From Paenibacillus sp. V4I3 (lineage in GTDB: Bacteria; Bacillota; Bacilli; Paenibacillales; NBRC-103111), in the NCBI RefSeq assembly GCF_030817215.1, contig NZ_JAUSZA010000001.1:3818501-3882500 (forward strand): DNA of 64,000 nucleotides. The letters are read 5' to 3'. Position 1 is the first letter of the stretch; each line of letters starts with the position of its first letter. Below the pieces are notes generated by a model, which worked only from the letters and a program-made list of their open reading frames with translations, was not told the DNA's origin and did not search any database. Positions 1 to 12,159 of the stretch are shown here, in pieces. The translations under genes were made by a program, and so were the position numbers.

Positions 1-274
1 GATACCAAACCCAGTAGAAGCGATTAGAGAAATTAGTAGAGTTTGTAAGCCTGATGGAACCATTTTATTATTCGAGCATGTTCGTCATGAAAATAGCCTA
101 TTGGGAAAGTTACAAGATCTCCTGTCACCGATATGGAAGAGAGCTTGTGATGGGTGTCATTTGAATAGAGATACAATTCAATTACTGAAACAAGAAGATT
201 TAGAAATAATTGAAATAAATAAACATTTAGGAAACATTTTTGTAACCGTTGAAGCTAGAAAAAGTAATTCATAA
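1..274 (+). CDS. Class I SAM-dependent methyltransferase, C-terminal part (truncated by window edge)
   Basis: An open frame enters from the left edge and ends at the TAA at 272-274. The readable 90 residues include VCKPDGTILLFEHVRHE near the start, which matches the strand-4/strand-5 region of UbiE/Methyltransf_11-type enzymes (R-x-L-K-P-G-G-x-h-h-h-x-E). The later part (LNRDTIQLLKQEDLEIIEIN) fits the usual C-terminal helix and strand. The SAM-binding glycine motif lies outside the window, so the substrate cannot be inferred. No strong terminator follows; there is only a weak A-tract/T-tract pairing around 292-317. Confidence 0.7.
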   Translation, partial: IPNPVEAIREISRVCKPDGTILLFEHVRHENSLLGKLQDLLSPIWKRACDGCHLNRDTIQLLKQEDLEIIEINKHLGNIFVTVEARKSNS

Positions 275-374
275 TATTAATAATTTTTTGAAAATCCCAA
301 CTTTAATAGAGGGTTTTTTCCATTAGAGACGAATAAGCTACAATCACTTGTTTGAAATAAGGGGATGTTTACGC

Positions 375-1784
375 TTGAATTTGAAAGAACATCTAATCGA
401 TTCCTTTATGAATTTAACCTCAGACGGAATTGTCATCGTTGATGTTAATGGTAAAGTGTTAGAAGTGAATAAGAAGTTCGAAGAATTACATGGCTGGACA
501 AGAGAAGAAGTGATCGGGCAAGTATTGCCGATGACTCCAGATAAATATAAGGAAGATGCTCTTCGGTTATATCAGTCTTTAATAGATGGGGGGCAATGTT
601 CGGATTTCGAAGCGTTAAAACTAAGAAAAGATGGCTCTACATTTTATGCGAATGTTACGGTTTCACCCATGAAAGATACGGAAGGAATTGTTATTGGGTT
701 CATTGGTGTGGAAAGGGACATCAGTGAAAAGAAAAGAGCGGATGAGGAGCTTTTAGAAAGAGAAAAACAATTTAGAAGGTTGATTAAACTCAATCCAGAA
801 CCAATTGTTCTTCATAAGGAAGGTGTCGTCCAGTTCGTGAATGATGCCTGTTGTAAACTTTTTTGTGGTACTTCTTCAGATGACTTTAAGGGAAAACAAA
901 TATATGATTTTCTCTGTTTGAGTGATAAAGATTTTATTTTGGAGCGGCTTCAGTTGGTGATGGAGTCCGATTCTTACACGGAGTTTATGGAGATTAAGCT
1001 GCGAAAGTTAGATGGAACTTTTTTTGATGCCGAAATATCATCCATTTATGTGGACAAAAACATGGGGTTTCCTGTCGTACAGACCGTGATACGTGATCTC
1101 ACTGAGCGCAAAAAGTCTGAAGAAGCCATTATTAGATCAGAAAAACTGTCACTCATCGGTCAATTGGCAGCTGGAATCGCACATGATATACGTAATCCTT
1201 TAACCTCCTTGAAAGGTTTTGTAAAATTACTAAAGGCTAAAAATGCCGATTACGTTGATGTCATGTTGGAAGAATTAGAACATATTAACTATGTTGTCAA
1301 TGAATTTATGACTCTGGCGAAACCGCATCTGAATTGTTATATGGAGAGTACGTCACTTGGACTTGTCAAAAGTGTGGTTGGTTTTCTGCAACCTCATGCT
1401 CATCTCTATAACGTTCAAATACATATTGACATGGATCCAGACATACCAGCCATTTATTGCAACCCAGATCAAATCAAACAGGTTTTAATTAATATTTTAA
1501 AGAATGCAATCGAGTCTATGCCTAATGGGGGATTAATTCAAATTGCTATCCGAAATCCAAACAATCAAGGTGTGGTGATCCGCATCGAAGATCAAGGTGT
1601 AGGCATTTCTGGAGAGAGGTTGTCCCAGTTGGGGGAGCCTTTTTATACGACAAAAGTGAATGGTACTGGTTTAGGGCTTATGGTTTGCAAACGGATAATC
1701 GAAGGACATGGAGGCAAATTGTTAATTCAAAGCAAAATTAATCAGGGTACTACGGTGGAAATCGAATTGCCTTTTAAAAAATAG
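375..1784 (+). CDS. PAS-PAS sensor histidine kinase, sporulation-kinase-like
   Basis: A soluble sensor kinase with no membrane segment. PAS 1 covers about residues 12-115 (IVIVDVNGKVLEVNKKFEEL) and PAS 2 about 130-250. The HisKA helix carries HDIRNPLTSLKGF with phospho-acceptor His near residue 270. The HATPase_c domain has an N box (NILKNAIESMPNGG), DQGVGIS and GTGLGL. The HDIRNPLTSLKGF signature and the architecture resemble Bacillus KinA/KinE-type phosphorelay kinases that feed Spo0F; that assignment is inferred. No response regulator is adjacent. The open frame reaches a TTG at 348, but the TTG at 375 is better spaced (10 bases) from AAGGGG at 358-364, giving 469 residues. The gene converges on the L25 gene across a shared terminator. 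Confidence 0.8.
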   Translation: MNLKEHLIDSFMNLTSDGIVIVDVNGKVLEVNKKFEELHGWTREEVIGQVLPMTPDKYKEDALRLYQSLIDGGQCSDFEALKLRKDGSTFYANVTVSPMKDTEGIVIGFIGVERDISEKKRADEELLEREKQFRRLIKLNPEPIVLHKEGVVQFVNDACCKLFCGTSSDDFKGKQIYDFLCLSDKDFILERLQLVMESDSYTEFMEIKLRKLDGTFFDAEISSIYVDKNMGFPVVQTVIRDLTERKKSEEAIIRSEKLSLIGQLAAGIAHDIRNPLTSLKGFVKLLKAKNADYVDVMLEELEHINYVVNEFMTLAKPHLNCYMESTSLGLVKSVVGFLQPHAHLYNVQIHIDMDPDIPAIYCNPDQIKQVLINILKNAIESMPNGGLIQIAIRNPNNQGVVIRIEDQGVGISGERLSQLGEPFYTTKVNGTGLGLMVCKRIIEGHGGKLLIQSKINQGTTVEIELPFKK

Positions 1785-1799
1785 GGCTAAAAGGGAAAC

Positions 1800-1846
1800 T
1801 AAAAACCGACTCTTCCGCATAAGCTGCGTATAGAGCCGGTTTTATT
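1800..1846. terminator. Bidirectional rho-independent terminator
   Basis: The arms AAAACCG-a-CTC and GAG-c-CGGTTTT flank a loop with a smaller internal stem (CCGCATAAGCTGCG). There are A-runs on one side and T-runs on the other. It separates the convergent kinase and L25 genes. Confidence 0.75.
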
Positions 1847-1872
1847 ATTCCTGTGTCAGTGTGGCAAACACG

Positions 1873-2472
1873 TTAAGCCTTAGACAGGGCAGCTTCATCC
1901 GCCTGTTCTGCAGTTGGTTCAACCGCATCAACAAGCTTCTGCATGCCAAGTATGGTGACCAGAATGGTCTCTGGATCACTTAACACTTCAACATGCTTGG
2001 GAACTTTAAGATCAGCAATGGTTATATGTTCGCCGATATTTAGCTTACTAATATCAATGGCGAGATGTTTCGGCAGCTTGTTCGGCATACAGCGGATCAT
2101 GACCTCATGTGTTTCTATTTGGAGAATACCGCCTTCCTTGGTGCCTTTAGCTTCCCCGGTGAAATGGACGGCAATCGATGTATCAAGCTGTTCTTTCATA
2201 TTAATTTGAAGAAAATCAATATGCAGCAATTGACCCGTCAGGCAATCCTTCTGGACTTGATGGACGATTACCGGCTGTTTGGTTTTGGACGGCAGGGTAA
2301 CATTCAGGATGGCACGCGGATTGCGTTTCAGTGATGCGCGGATTTCTTTTTCCGGGACAGTGACATGTTCGGAATCCATACGTGAGCTATACACCACAGC
2401 AGGAATATGCCCCTCAGCCCGCAGTTTCTTTACGGGACCTGATCTTTCGGATAGTAAAATCGTTGTAGTCAT
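1873..2472 (-). CDS. ctc: 50S ribosomal protein L25 / general stress protein Ctc
   Basis: L25 binds 5S rRNA; the long, two-domain Ctc form is a general stress protein in Bacillus. The 199-residue protein has the N-terminal L25 barrel (SGPVKKLRAEGHIPAVVYS, then LLHIDFLQI) and the C-terminal TL5 beta domain (GILQIETHEVMIRCMPNKLP, DISKLNIGEHITIADL), followed by an acidic, Ala-rich tail. The open frame extends to 2523, but the ATG at 2472 has a perfect GGAGGTG eight bases upstream, so that start is used. A sigma-B-like promoter lies 52 bases further up (2524-2549). Confidence 0.93.
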   Translation of the reverse strand: MTTTILLSERSGPVKKLRAEGHIPAVVYSSRMDSEHVTVPEKEIRASLKRNPRAILNVTLPSKTKQPVIVHQVQKDCLTGQLLHIDFLQINMKEQLDTSIAVHFTGEAKGTKEGGILQIETHEVMIRCMPNKLPKHLAIDISKLNIGEHITIADLKVPKHVEVLSDPETILVTILGMQKLVDAVEPTAEQADEAALSKA

Positions 2473-2523
2473 GTGTTGCACCTCCGTAGCATTTGTAGAG
2501 CGGCTTTCAGCCCTATTGCTCAT

Positions 2524-2549
2524 TTACCCGATAAATTGTGCATTGAAAC
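2524..2549 (-). promoter_or_regulatory. Sigma-B-like promoter upstream of ctc
   Basis: Read on the minus strand, GTTTCA is followed after 14 bases by GGGTAA. Sigma-B of Bacillus uses GTTTAA-N12-15-GGGTAT, so each box has one mismatch. Ctc is a classic sigma-B gene. Whether this organism has sigma-B or a related factor cannot be seen here. Confidence 0.45.
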
Positions 2550-2635
2550 AGGGTAGAGTCAGGAAAATTTTTCGTTTTGGGCTTCTTTATCTCTTCATTT
2601 GATAGTAAAATAGAGGACAAGAGGAGGATTGATAA

Positions 2636-2929
2636 ATGATGAGTACACTGAAGAGTTTCACTGATTCAGATCAACAAATATCGTTGGAGTTAAGAGATGA
2701 TCATTTAACTGTGCTTCGTTTCTACGGTGAAACATCCATTTACCCTTTCAAAAGTATTTCTCTTGCCTCTGAGCCAATTCCTGAATATCCACTCAATCGT
2801 GTGGCTTTAACGGTTATTGATTTCAACACTGGTGTAACCGATTTCAAATTTTCTTCTAGTAAAAATGATTTTGAGATATTCGTCCAAAAACTGATCGAAA
2901 TTCATAGTGAATTTATTCCGAACCACTAG
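2636..2929 (+). CDS. Conserved hypothetical protein, 97 aa
   Basis: A small soluble protein of unknown function. It has no signal peptide, membrane helix or recognised motif. The sequence alternates hydrophobic and polar residues (LELRDDHLTVLRFYGE, VALTVIDFNTGVTDFKF), which suggests a small beta-rich domain followed by a C-terminal helix (FEIFVQKLIEIHSEF). AGAGGAGG at about 2618-2625 supports the start; ATG 2636 and ATG 2639 are both possible. It is monocistronic and ends at a strong terminator. Confidence 0.65.
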   Translation: MMSTLKSFTDSDQQISLELRDDHLTVLRFYGETSIYPFKSISLASEPIPEYPLNRVALTVIDFNTGVTDFKFSSSKNDFEIFVQKLIEIHSEFIPNH

Positions 2930-2956
2930 TTTTTTCGGCAATAGTTGAATCTACCA

Positions 2957-2989
2957 AGGACAGACGATCCCAATCGTTCTGTCCTTTTT
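2957..2989 (+). terminator. Rho-independent terminator
   Basis: The 12-base arms AGGACAGACGAT and ATCGTTCTGTCCT (one mismatch) flank a four-base loop and are followed by TTTTT. Confidence 0.85.
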
Positions 2990-3114
2990 GTCTATGCTTT
3001 TGCAAGCACAATATTGTTCCTTCTGCGCTCAAAAAAGAGGGGGTTTGTCGTAATTTGCAGAATATATACACCTAAACATGATACATAGACTCGACCAAAG
3101 AGAGGGCTTGCCGC

Positions 3115-5599
3115 ATGCAATGGATTCGGAACGCTAAAATAATTATAAGCTGATCTTTATGATTGTACTTCCAATGTTGGGGTTGTTATATTTCTCCTCC
3201 AATGCCATTTATGGAAAAGTGAAAGAGCTTTCAGAATTGAACAGGCTGCAGACACTGGTTTCAACGGAAATCTACATCAATGATCTGATTCATGAGGTTC
3301 AGAAAGAGCGCAGCCTTTTATCTGGTTACTTTGAAGATAAAACGGTTACGCGTCAACTAGTTGATCAACGTAAATTTACCGAAGAGAAGACAAGTGCATT
3401 TCGGGAGCAATTAAAGTCACTGAACACATCCGTTTTGGGTGATAAGTTTAAGAAGAATGTCAATAATGCGGTAAGTAAGCTAGACCAAATTGTGATTCTT
3501 AGGACACAACTTGATCAGGGGAAAGCCAATGAGAATGAGACACTTTCCTTTTATATGGATACGATTAACAGTCTCTTTGATATGATGCAAAACGCGAACG
3601 AAATAAGCTCGAATAAACAAATTTCAAACATGCTTAATTCCTATATTCTATTTTCCAAAAGTAAGTTTGCAGTGAGTAGGGAGCGTGCATTATTATTTCA
3701 TGTTTTTTCCGCCAATCGTGCGGATTTAAATGATATTGAACAGATCAGTGTATTAGAGAACGAACAATTGCTTTATTATAAGGAGTCCAAATTACTCGCA
3801 TCAGAGGCGGCACAACAACTCTATCAGAAAACGGTGAAAGGACAAGCCGTTAACGAGGTCGATCGTCTCGTACGGCTAGTTATAGAAACGGAACCTGGGA
3901 AAGCTCTCGGGGTGGATTCGCAGCAATGGTACAACGTAGCGACACAAGAAGTAGATCTTCTTAAAGAGATTGAGGATGGACTTTCGGCAGAATTAATTCA
4001 AAGCATGGAAGTAATCAAGAAGAGTACCACGCAATCCTTGATTGGTGTGGCCATATTTAACATCATTATTTTAATTCTCTCGTTTTTGGTAATCGTTTTG
4101 ATTTCCAGAATGCTTTTATCTCAAATCCGGCTGCTAAAAAGATCTACGGAACTCATTCTGACCGGAGTCACAGATATTCATCTGGATGTTCAATCGAAGG
4201 ATGAATTTGGCGAGCTGATGGAAGCCTTCAATCATATGGTAGCTAGCTTTAAAGAAGTCATTACTCAGGCAGATCGCATCTCCTTAGGTGAATATGAGCA
4301 GACGATTGTTCCCCGATCAGATCAAGATCAGCTGAGTGTGGCATTAATTCGAATGCTGACCTCTTTAAAAGAAACAACTGCTGAAAATGAGCGGCAATTC
4401 TGGTTAAAAACGCAGTTAGCCCGTTTGACGGGGCTTGCACAAGGCGTTGCAAGTGTACAGCAGCTAGTGGGCATGCTAAAAATAGGCATCAAGCGCCAAA
4501 AATTTTAGTCGTTGATGATCGGAAAGAAAATTTATTCGCTATGCAGAAAATTTTGCAAGTGCTCCATTGTGATGTGTATGTCGTCCAATCAGGCAATGAA
4601 GCCTTATCATATACCCTGCGCCATGACTTTGCACTTATTTTACTTGATGTGAATATGCCGGAAATGGATGGTTTTGAGCTTGCGGAGCTGCTGCGAAGTA
4701 ATAAGGAAACGAAGCATATTCCTATCATTTTTGTAACAGCCAGTAATAAAGAGGATCAGAGCGTATTCAAAGGATATGAGAGCGGTGCTGTGGATTACTT
4801 GTTCAAGCCTGTCAATGCTGATATTCTGCTCAGCAAAGTAAAAATATTTCTAGAACTCAACCGAAGAAATAAAGAGCTTGAAGCGATTCAATCGGAGCTT
4901 GAACGCAGCAATGAGAGCTTAAGGGAGTTCGCTCAGGTCGTTTCGCATGATCTGAAAAATCCGCTGAATGTGATTACAGGGTTGAGCGAGCTTCTTATAG
5001 CTAGACATAGTGCCGATATGACCCCAAAAGGTAAAGAATATATGAACCGAATTTCAGCGACCGCTGAGCGGATGAACCACTTGATCACCGATTTGCTCTC
5101 GTATGCCCAATTAAACGCGAAATCGGTTACTTTTGGAAATGTTGATTTGAATGAAGTCGTCACGAATGTGATTTCGGACCTAAGCAGCACGATCGAACAA
5201 AATGAAGGGCAAATCCTCATACAAGACAGGCTTCCAATTATTCAAGCGGATGCGACGCAAATGTATCAGCTATTTCAAAATATTATCGCAAACGGACTGA
5301 AGTATCGTAGGAAGGAACAATCGCCGATTATTCAGATTTCCTTATGGGAAGGAAATGAACCAGACACCTTTGTCATTCAAATCGAAGATAATGGTATTGG
5401 TATGAAAAAAGAGGATATCCCGACAATTTTCACTCCCTTCAAACGGCTGGATAATGCCAAAGCCTACGAGGGTACAGGTCTAGGGCTTGCCACGGTGCAG
5501 AAAATCATTGAGAGACACGATGGCCTCATGGAAGTGGAAAGTATTCTCGGCGAAAGATCAACTTTTCGTGTTTATCTTCCGATATCTCAAGGTTTTTAA
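3115..5599 (+). pseudogene. Broken hybrid sensor kinase: NIT-HAMP plus REC-HisKA-HATPase, GAF region missing
   Basis: The expected start is the ATG at 3115 (MQWIRNAKI), eight bases after AGAGAGGG. This frame runs into a stop at about 3151, while the frame carrying the continuation (YKLIFMIVLPMLGLLYF) is reached if one base is missing near 3141. The next block (3159-4508) has a TM segment, a nitrate/nitrite-sensing NIT-type domain (EVQKERSLLSGYF), a second TM at about 3999-4110 and HAMP repeats. It then reads QFWLKTQLARLTGLAQG, the usual lead-in to a GAF domain, but GAF is absent. After about 4495 the frame changes and a receiver domain begins (APKILVVDDRKENL, LILLDVNMPEMDGFEL). HisKA (HDLKNPLNVITGL) and HATPase_c (EDNGIGM, GTGLGL) follow to 5599. 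Two separate ORFs could be expressed: 3159-4508, with no ribosome binding site, and 4541-5599. Deletion of GAF with a frame change is the simplest reading. Confidence 0.75.
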
Positions 5600-5623
5600 A
5601 ACGATACTGCCCATCATATGAAG

Positions 5624-5678
5624 CCATCGGATTAACCCTGGTTTTTTTCCAATGACTATTCTAAGGGGAGATCTTTCA
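5624..5678. mobile_element. Relic of an IS3-family terminus
   Basis: This stretch resembles the right end of the intact IS at 33708-34982 (bases 34930-34982). Both read CATCGG-w-TTAACCCT, then GGTTTTT-CCAATG-w-CTATTCTAA, then GGG and a CTTTCA/CTTCA end. No transposase reading frame is attached, so only the terminus remains. It directly abuts the hairpin terminator at 5678-5699. Confidence 0.6.
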
Positions 5679-5699
5679 AACCGCCGCGGCGGTTTTTTT
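5678..5699 (+). terminator. Rho-independent terminator
   Basis: AAACCGCC-GCGGCGGTTT is a near-perfect GC-rich hairpin followed by seven T residues. It is presumably the original terminator of the broken kinase gene. Confidence 0.75.
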
Positions 5700-5710
5700 A
5701 CACGTTTGGA

Positions 5711-5895
5711 GTTGTACAACGTACAACAATTTTCCTTGATTTGCTCTGGGCAAGCTGAAGATGTTGTATGTTGTACAACAATTCAGTCATTTAATAGGCT
5801 AATGGGCTGCTTTTGCCTGGAATTCTTGTATTCTCTGCAACAATCCCATAGGAAAGGTGGATTTGCTTGCTTATTGTTGTACAACGTACAACAAT
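5711..5895. repeat. Three copies of a 20-bp palindromic repeat
   Basis: GTTGTACAACGTACAACAAT occurs exactly at 5711-5730 and 5876-5895, and as a variant (GTTGTATGTTGTACAACAAT) at 5763-5782. The arms GTTGTAC/GTACAAC form an inverted repeat around AAC. The copies lie in the non-coding gap between the broken kinase and the convergent hybrid kinase. They could be binding sites or a dispersed repeat family. No gene is supported in 5700-5916. Confidence 0.7.
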
Positions 5896-5916
5896 ATACG
5901 GATATGCAATTTCAAA

Positions 5917-7857
5917 TCACTTGGATTCCCCACTTCGTTTAGCTGAAAGGTGTTTGTTCTTCATATAGGTCTCGATAATATCGAGAAGAGACTTATTTTT
6001 GATCGGTTTGCTCAAATAATCATCCATACCTGCAGCGAGGCAGCTTTCGCGATCTTCTTTTAAGGCGTTCGCAGTTACAGCGACGATCATGGGACATCGT
6101 TCTGGCGGGAGTGATTGTCTAATCATTGCGGTTGCATCAAATCCGTTAATGATTGGCATTTGGAGATCCATAAATATAATATCAAAACGGTCCCTTAAAG
6201 CGGTCTTCACTGCTTCTTCCCCGTTAGCAGCAACTTTAATGATATGACCCTGCTTCTCCAACATTTTAATTAAAACGAATTGATTAATGATGTTGTCTTC
6301 GGCGATAAGTATGTGCAAGGAAGCATGCGCTATACCTTCATTCGTATTAGCCTGATATTCATCAGAATTATGATCCTCTTTGAGACAAAGGGTGAAAATG
6401 ATCGTAGTACCTGGGGCGTCGGCAGGCTCTACCCAAATATCGCCTCCCATAAGTCGGACCAGCTTTTTTGAAATAGCTAAACCAAGCCCAGTACCCTCGT
6501 ATTTGCGTGTCATGACATGATCGACTTGATTGAAAGGCTCGAAGATATAGCTTCTTTTATCAGCTGGAATGCCGATTCCGCTATCTTTTACAATGAATTC
6601 TAGTTGGATGATGTGATCTTCTTGTATGCGTTTATTGACATGTACGGAGATTCCGCCGAATGGTGTAAACTTGATGGCATTGCCAACCAAATTAATAAGT
6701 ACCTGCTTCAACCGTTCAGAATCACCCACTAAGGAGTGCGGGACGTTGGGATCTACTGTAAAAGTTGTGGATAATTGCTTTTCATCCGCTTTGGTCGATA
6801 AAATATGAAACGTTTCAGAGATCGTATCTCGGATATTGAAAGGGATTTCGTGAAATTCAGTTTTACCGGATTCGATTTTGGAGAAGTCTAAAATGTCATT
6901 AATGATACGAAGCAGCGTTTCACCGCTCTTATGAATAATCTCTACGTACTCTTTTTGTTCATCGTCTAACGTTGTCGTTTGCAGCAAAAGGTCTGTCATT
7001 CCGATAACGCCATTCATCGGCGTCCGAATTTCATGACTCATCATCGCCAGAAATTCACTCTTCGCTTTATTCGTATTCTCAGCTGTTTCCTTCTCAATCA
7101 TTAATTTCTTCTGTTCGGTCATGTCCTTGGCAATGATATAGAACCCAACAATCATTTCGTTCATGATGATGGGAGCAATCGTCGTCAGTACTTCAACGAT
7201 TTGACCATTGATTTGACGAATATGATCAATCTTCTTCTCCATGGAAGCATCGAATAGGGAATCGCTAAGGATTTGTTTCACATTGTTTTTGCCAACAAAT
7301 CTGGAAAAAGGCATTCCTACGAATTCATTGTTGTAGAAACCTAACAACTCCTGTGCCCGCGTATTGCCATTAACAATAATTCCGTCCAAATCAAGAGAAA
7401 TGACAGCATCATGAGTATGCATTTTCAGAGGTGTATAGCGATCAATAGATTCTTGAAGCTTTTGTTCAATGGACTTGAGCTGTGAAATATCCGTCATATG
7501 AACGATACCATACAGAGGAGGCCCGTTATGAGTATCGCAAACGAATGTGAGTTGAACGGAAGTCCAGATGATGTCGCCATTCTTATGCAAATATCGGATA
7601 TCCATGGTAAAAGAAGAAGCAAGACGAGCTAACAAGTTTTGAACTTGATCGGTGTAGGGGAGCCAATCATCAGGAAAGGTGATTTCACGAATGTTAAGCT
7701 TCTCAAGCTCATCTTCTGAGTACCCAAGAATCGAGCAATAAGCTGGATTCACTTTCAGTAGGGACCCGTTTAAGGATAAACAGGCAATCCCATGAGGAGA
7801 GAACTGAACCATCTGCTCGAAGAAACGATGTATATCGAGTTGTAAGCTGCTCATCAT
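5917..7857 (-). CDS. Hybrid sensor histidine kinase, PAS-PAS-HisKA-HATPase-REC
   Basis: This 646-residue protein has no membrane helix. Two or three PAS/PAC units span about residues 1-250 (HGIACLSLNGSLLKVNPAY; DAVISLDLDGIIVNGN). HisKA carries the phospho-acceptor in MMSHEIRTPMNGVIGMTDL near residue 275. HATPase_c follows (QVLINLVGNAIKFTP, DSGIGIP, GTGLGLAISKKL). A C-terminal receiver (HILIAEDNIINQ, DIIFMDLQMPIING, VAVTANA, DDYLSKP) has a complete acidic pocket, phospho-Asp and Lys. This is the BarA/ArcB-like tripartite pattern without Hpt, so a separate phosphotransfer protein is expected. GGGGG lies just before two successive ATGs (7857 and 7854); the second is better spaced. Confidence 0.9.
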   Translation of the reverse strand: MMSSLQLDIHRFFEQMVQFSPHGIACLSLNGSLLKVNPAYCSILGYSEDELEKLNIREITFPDDWLPYTDQVQNLLARLASSFTMDIRYLHKNGDIIWTSVQLTFVCDTHNGPPLYGIVHMTDISQLKSIEQKLQESIDRYTPLKMHTHDAVISLDLDGIIVNGNTRAQELLGFYNNEFVGMPFSRFVGKNNVKQILSDSLFDASMEKKIDHIRQINGQIVEVLTTIAPIIMNEMIVGFYIIAKDMTEQKKLMIEKETAENTNKAKSEFLAMMSHEIRTPMNGVIGMTDLLLQTTTLDDEQKEYVEIIHKSGETLLRIINDILDFSKIESGKTEFHEIPFNIRDTISETFHILSTKADEKQLSTTFTVDPNVPHSLVGDSERLKQVLINLVGNAIKFTPFGGISVHVNKRIQEDHIIQLEFIVKDSGIGIPADKRSYIFEPFNQVDHVMTRKYEGTGLGLAISKKLVRLMGGDIWVEPADAPGTTIIFTLCLKEDHNSDEYQANTNEGIAHASLHILIAEDNIINQFVLIKMLEKQGHIIKVAANGEEAVKTALRDRFDIIFMDLQMPIINGFDATAMIRQSLPPERCPMIVAVTANALKEDRESCLAAGMDDYLSKPIKNKSLLDIIETYMKNKHLSAKRSGESK

Positions 7858-7937
7858 TAGCCCCCAATCATTTTACCCATATATAACCATCATAAGCCTT
7901 TTTTGAAACGAAAACGAATGTCAAGCAGCCAGGCGAA

Positions 7938-8798
7938 CTAACGGAAATCTTCTGATTGGTTCTTTTTGTTGTATTGATTTCTGAAAACTTCGGGCGTCAA
8001 ACCGACGGATTTGCGAAATGTCGAGATGAAATGCGAAGCGTCGAGGAATCCGGTCGCGTCAGCGATTTGTTTCACCGTTTGATTAGGCTGGGCAATCAGC
8101 AATTCCTTGGATTTCTGTAAGCGCAGCTGCAGTAAGTATTGGTAAGGAGAGAGGCCAAATGCTTTGCGGAACAATGTATTGACATGTTGAGAGCTTATGC
8201 CAAGCAGCTGAGACATCCATCCAAGCCCTACGTCGGAAGATGCGAAGCTATGCTCCAGCTCTAACAATAACGGCAGCAAGCGTTCGTGACTTTGGGAAAA
8301 GGATGCGCTTTTATTTACGTTGCCGTGCTTTTTGAGCAGAGTCAGGAATTGATATATTTCTAGTGAACCATTCATACCTGTGAAGTCATGGCTGTAGCGG
8401 TACTTTTCGTAATAGTATTCATGAATATTGGCGAGAGGAGTTTCCATACCCCAGCTAATTGATGTGGATAACGGTATCTCTAAGGCATATACAATGGAGG
8501 CAGCGAGTGCGCCATCGAAGGTTAAATACCACGTCGACCATTTGGCGGCCGTGATGTTATATTCATGGGGGACGCCCGCAGACAGGAGCATGCCTTGATT
8601 CTCACTAAGCTTGACAGATCCGCTTTCGAGGATGATCTCTCCGCTGCCCTCAATCGTTTGGAGCCAATGGAAGCAGGGATATCCTTCTTCCCGTTTGTAA
8701 AATTGCTGCTCATTTTCGTAACCGACTGTTTCCAGGATGAGAGGAAGCTTCCGATCCGTTTCTGTAATAAGGAAAAATTTTCTGTAATCGGTAGCCAT
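7938..8798 (-). CDS. AraC-family transcriptional regulator, probably for lacZ
   Basis: The 286-residue protein has an N-terminal AraC_binding cupin (about 15-150; CFHWLQTIEGSGEIILESG, GVPHEYNI) and a C-terminal double helix-turn-helix (about 185-280). The latter carries the family signature (KQIADATGFLDASHFISTFRKSVGLTPEVFR). It is divergent from lacZ with a 136-bp intergenic region, so control of lacZ by a galactoside-type ligand is the natural inference. The start ATG at 8798 has only a weak GAG upstream. Confidence 0.88.
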   Translation of the reverse strand: MATDYRKFFLITETDRKLPLILETVGYENEQQFYKREEGYPCFHWLQTIEGSGEIILESGSVKLSENQGMLLSAGVPHEYNITAAKWSTWYLTFDGALAASIVYALEIPLSTSISWGMETPLANIHEYYYEKYRYSHDFTGMNGSLEIYQFLTLLKKHGNVNKSASFSQSHERLLPLLLELEHSFASSDVGLGWMSQLLGISSQHVNTLFRKAFGLSPYQYLLQLRLQKSKELLIAQPNQTVKQIADATGFLDASHFISTFRKSVGLTPEVFRNQYNKKNQSEDFR

Positions 8799-8916
8799 CG
8801 CTCAGAGTGTCAACTCTTTCATTTTTTAATATATGATGCGTATTATCTTATATTTTAAAAGAAATTATTGTCTTGTACAATAAGAAGATAGTTGAAGAAA
8901 TTTATACAACCTATAG

Positions 8917-12087
<3,171 letters not shown>

Positions 12088-12105
12088 GTGATTTATTTCA
12101 AATGA

Positions 12106-12157
12106 AAAGTGCCACTTCATCTACAGGTTTGCTGTAGTTGGAGTGGCACTCTTTTTG
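12106..12157. terminator. Terminator between lacZ and the MFS exporter gene
   Basis: AGTGCCACT...CTACAG and CTGTAG...AGTGGCACT form a long stem, with AAAA before and CTTTTT after. It can serve both convergent genes. Confidence 0.85.
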
Positions 12158-12159
12158 TC

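Noticed and set aside
4495..4508. Programmed -1 frameshift joining the NIT-HAMP and REC-kinase parts
   Set aside because: The in-phase heptamer is A-AAA-TTT, not a standard slippery site, and the GAF domain is missing, so deletion explains the junction better.
5652..5942. 96-codon plus-strand ORF after the broken kinase
   Set aside because: It runs through the IS relic, terminator and palindromic repeats, has no good ribosome binding site and gives a low-complexity product.
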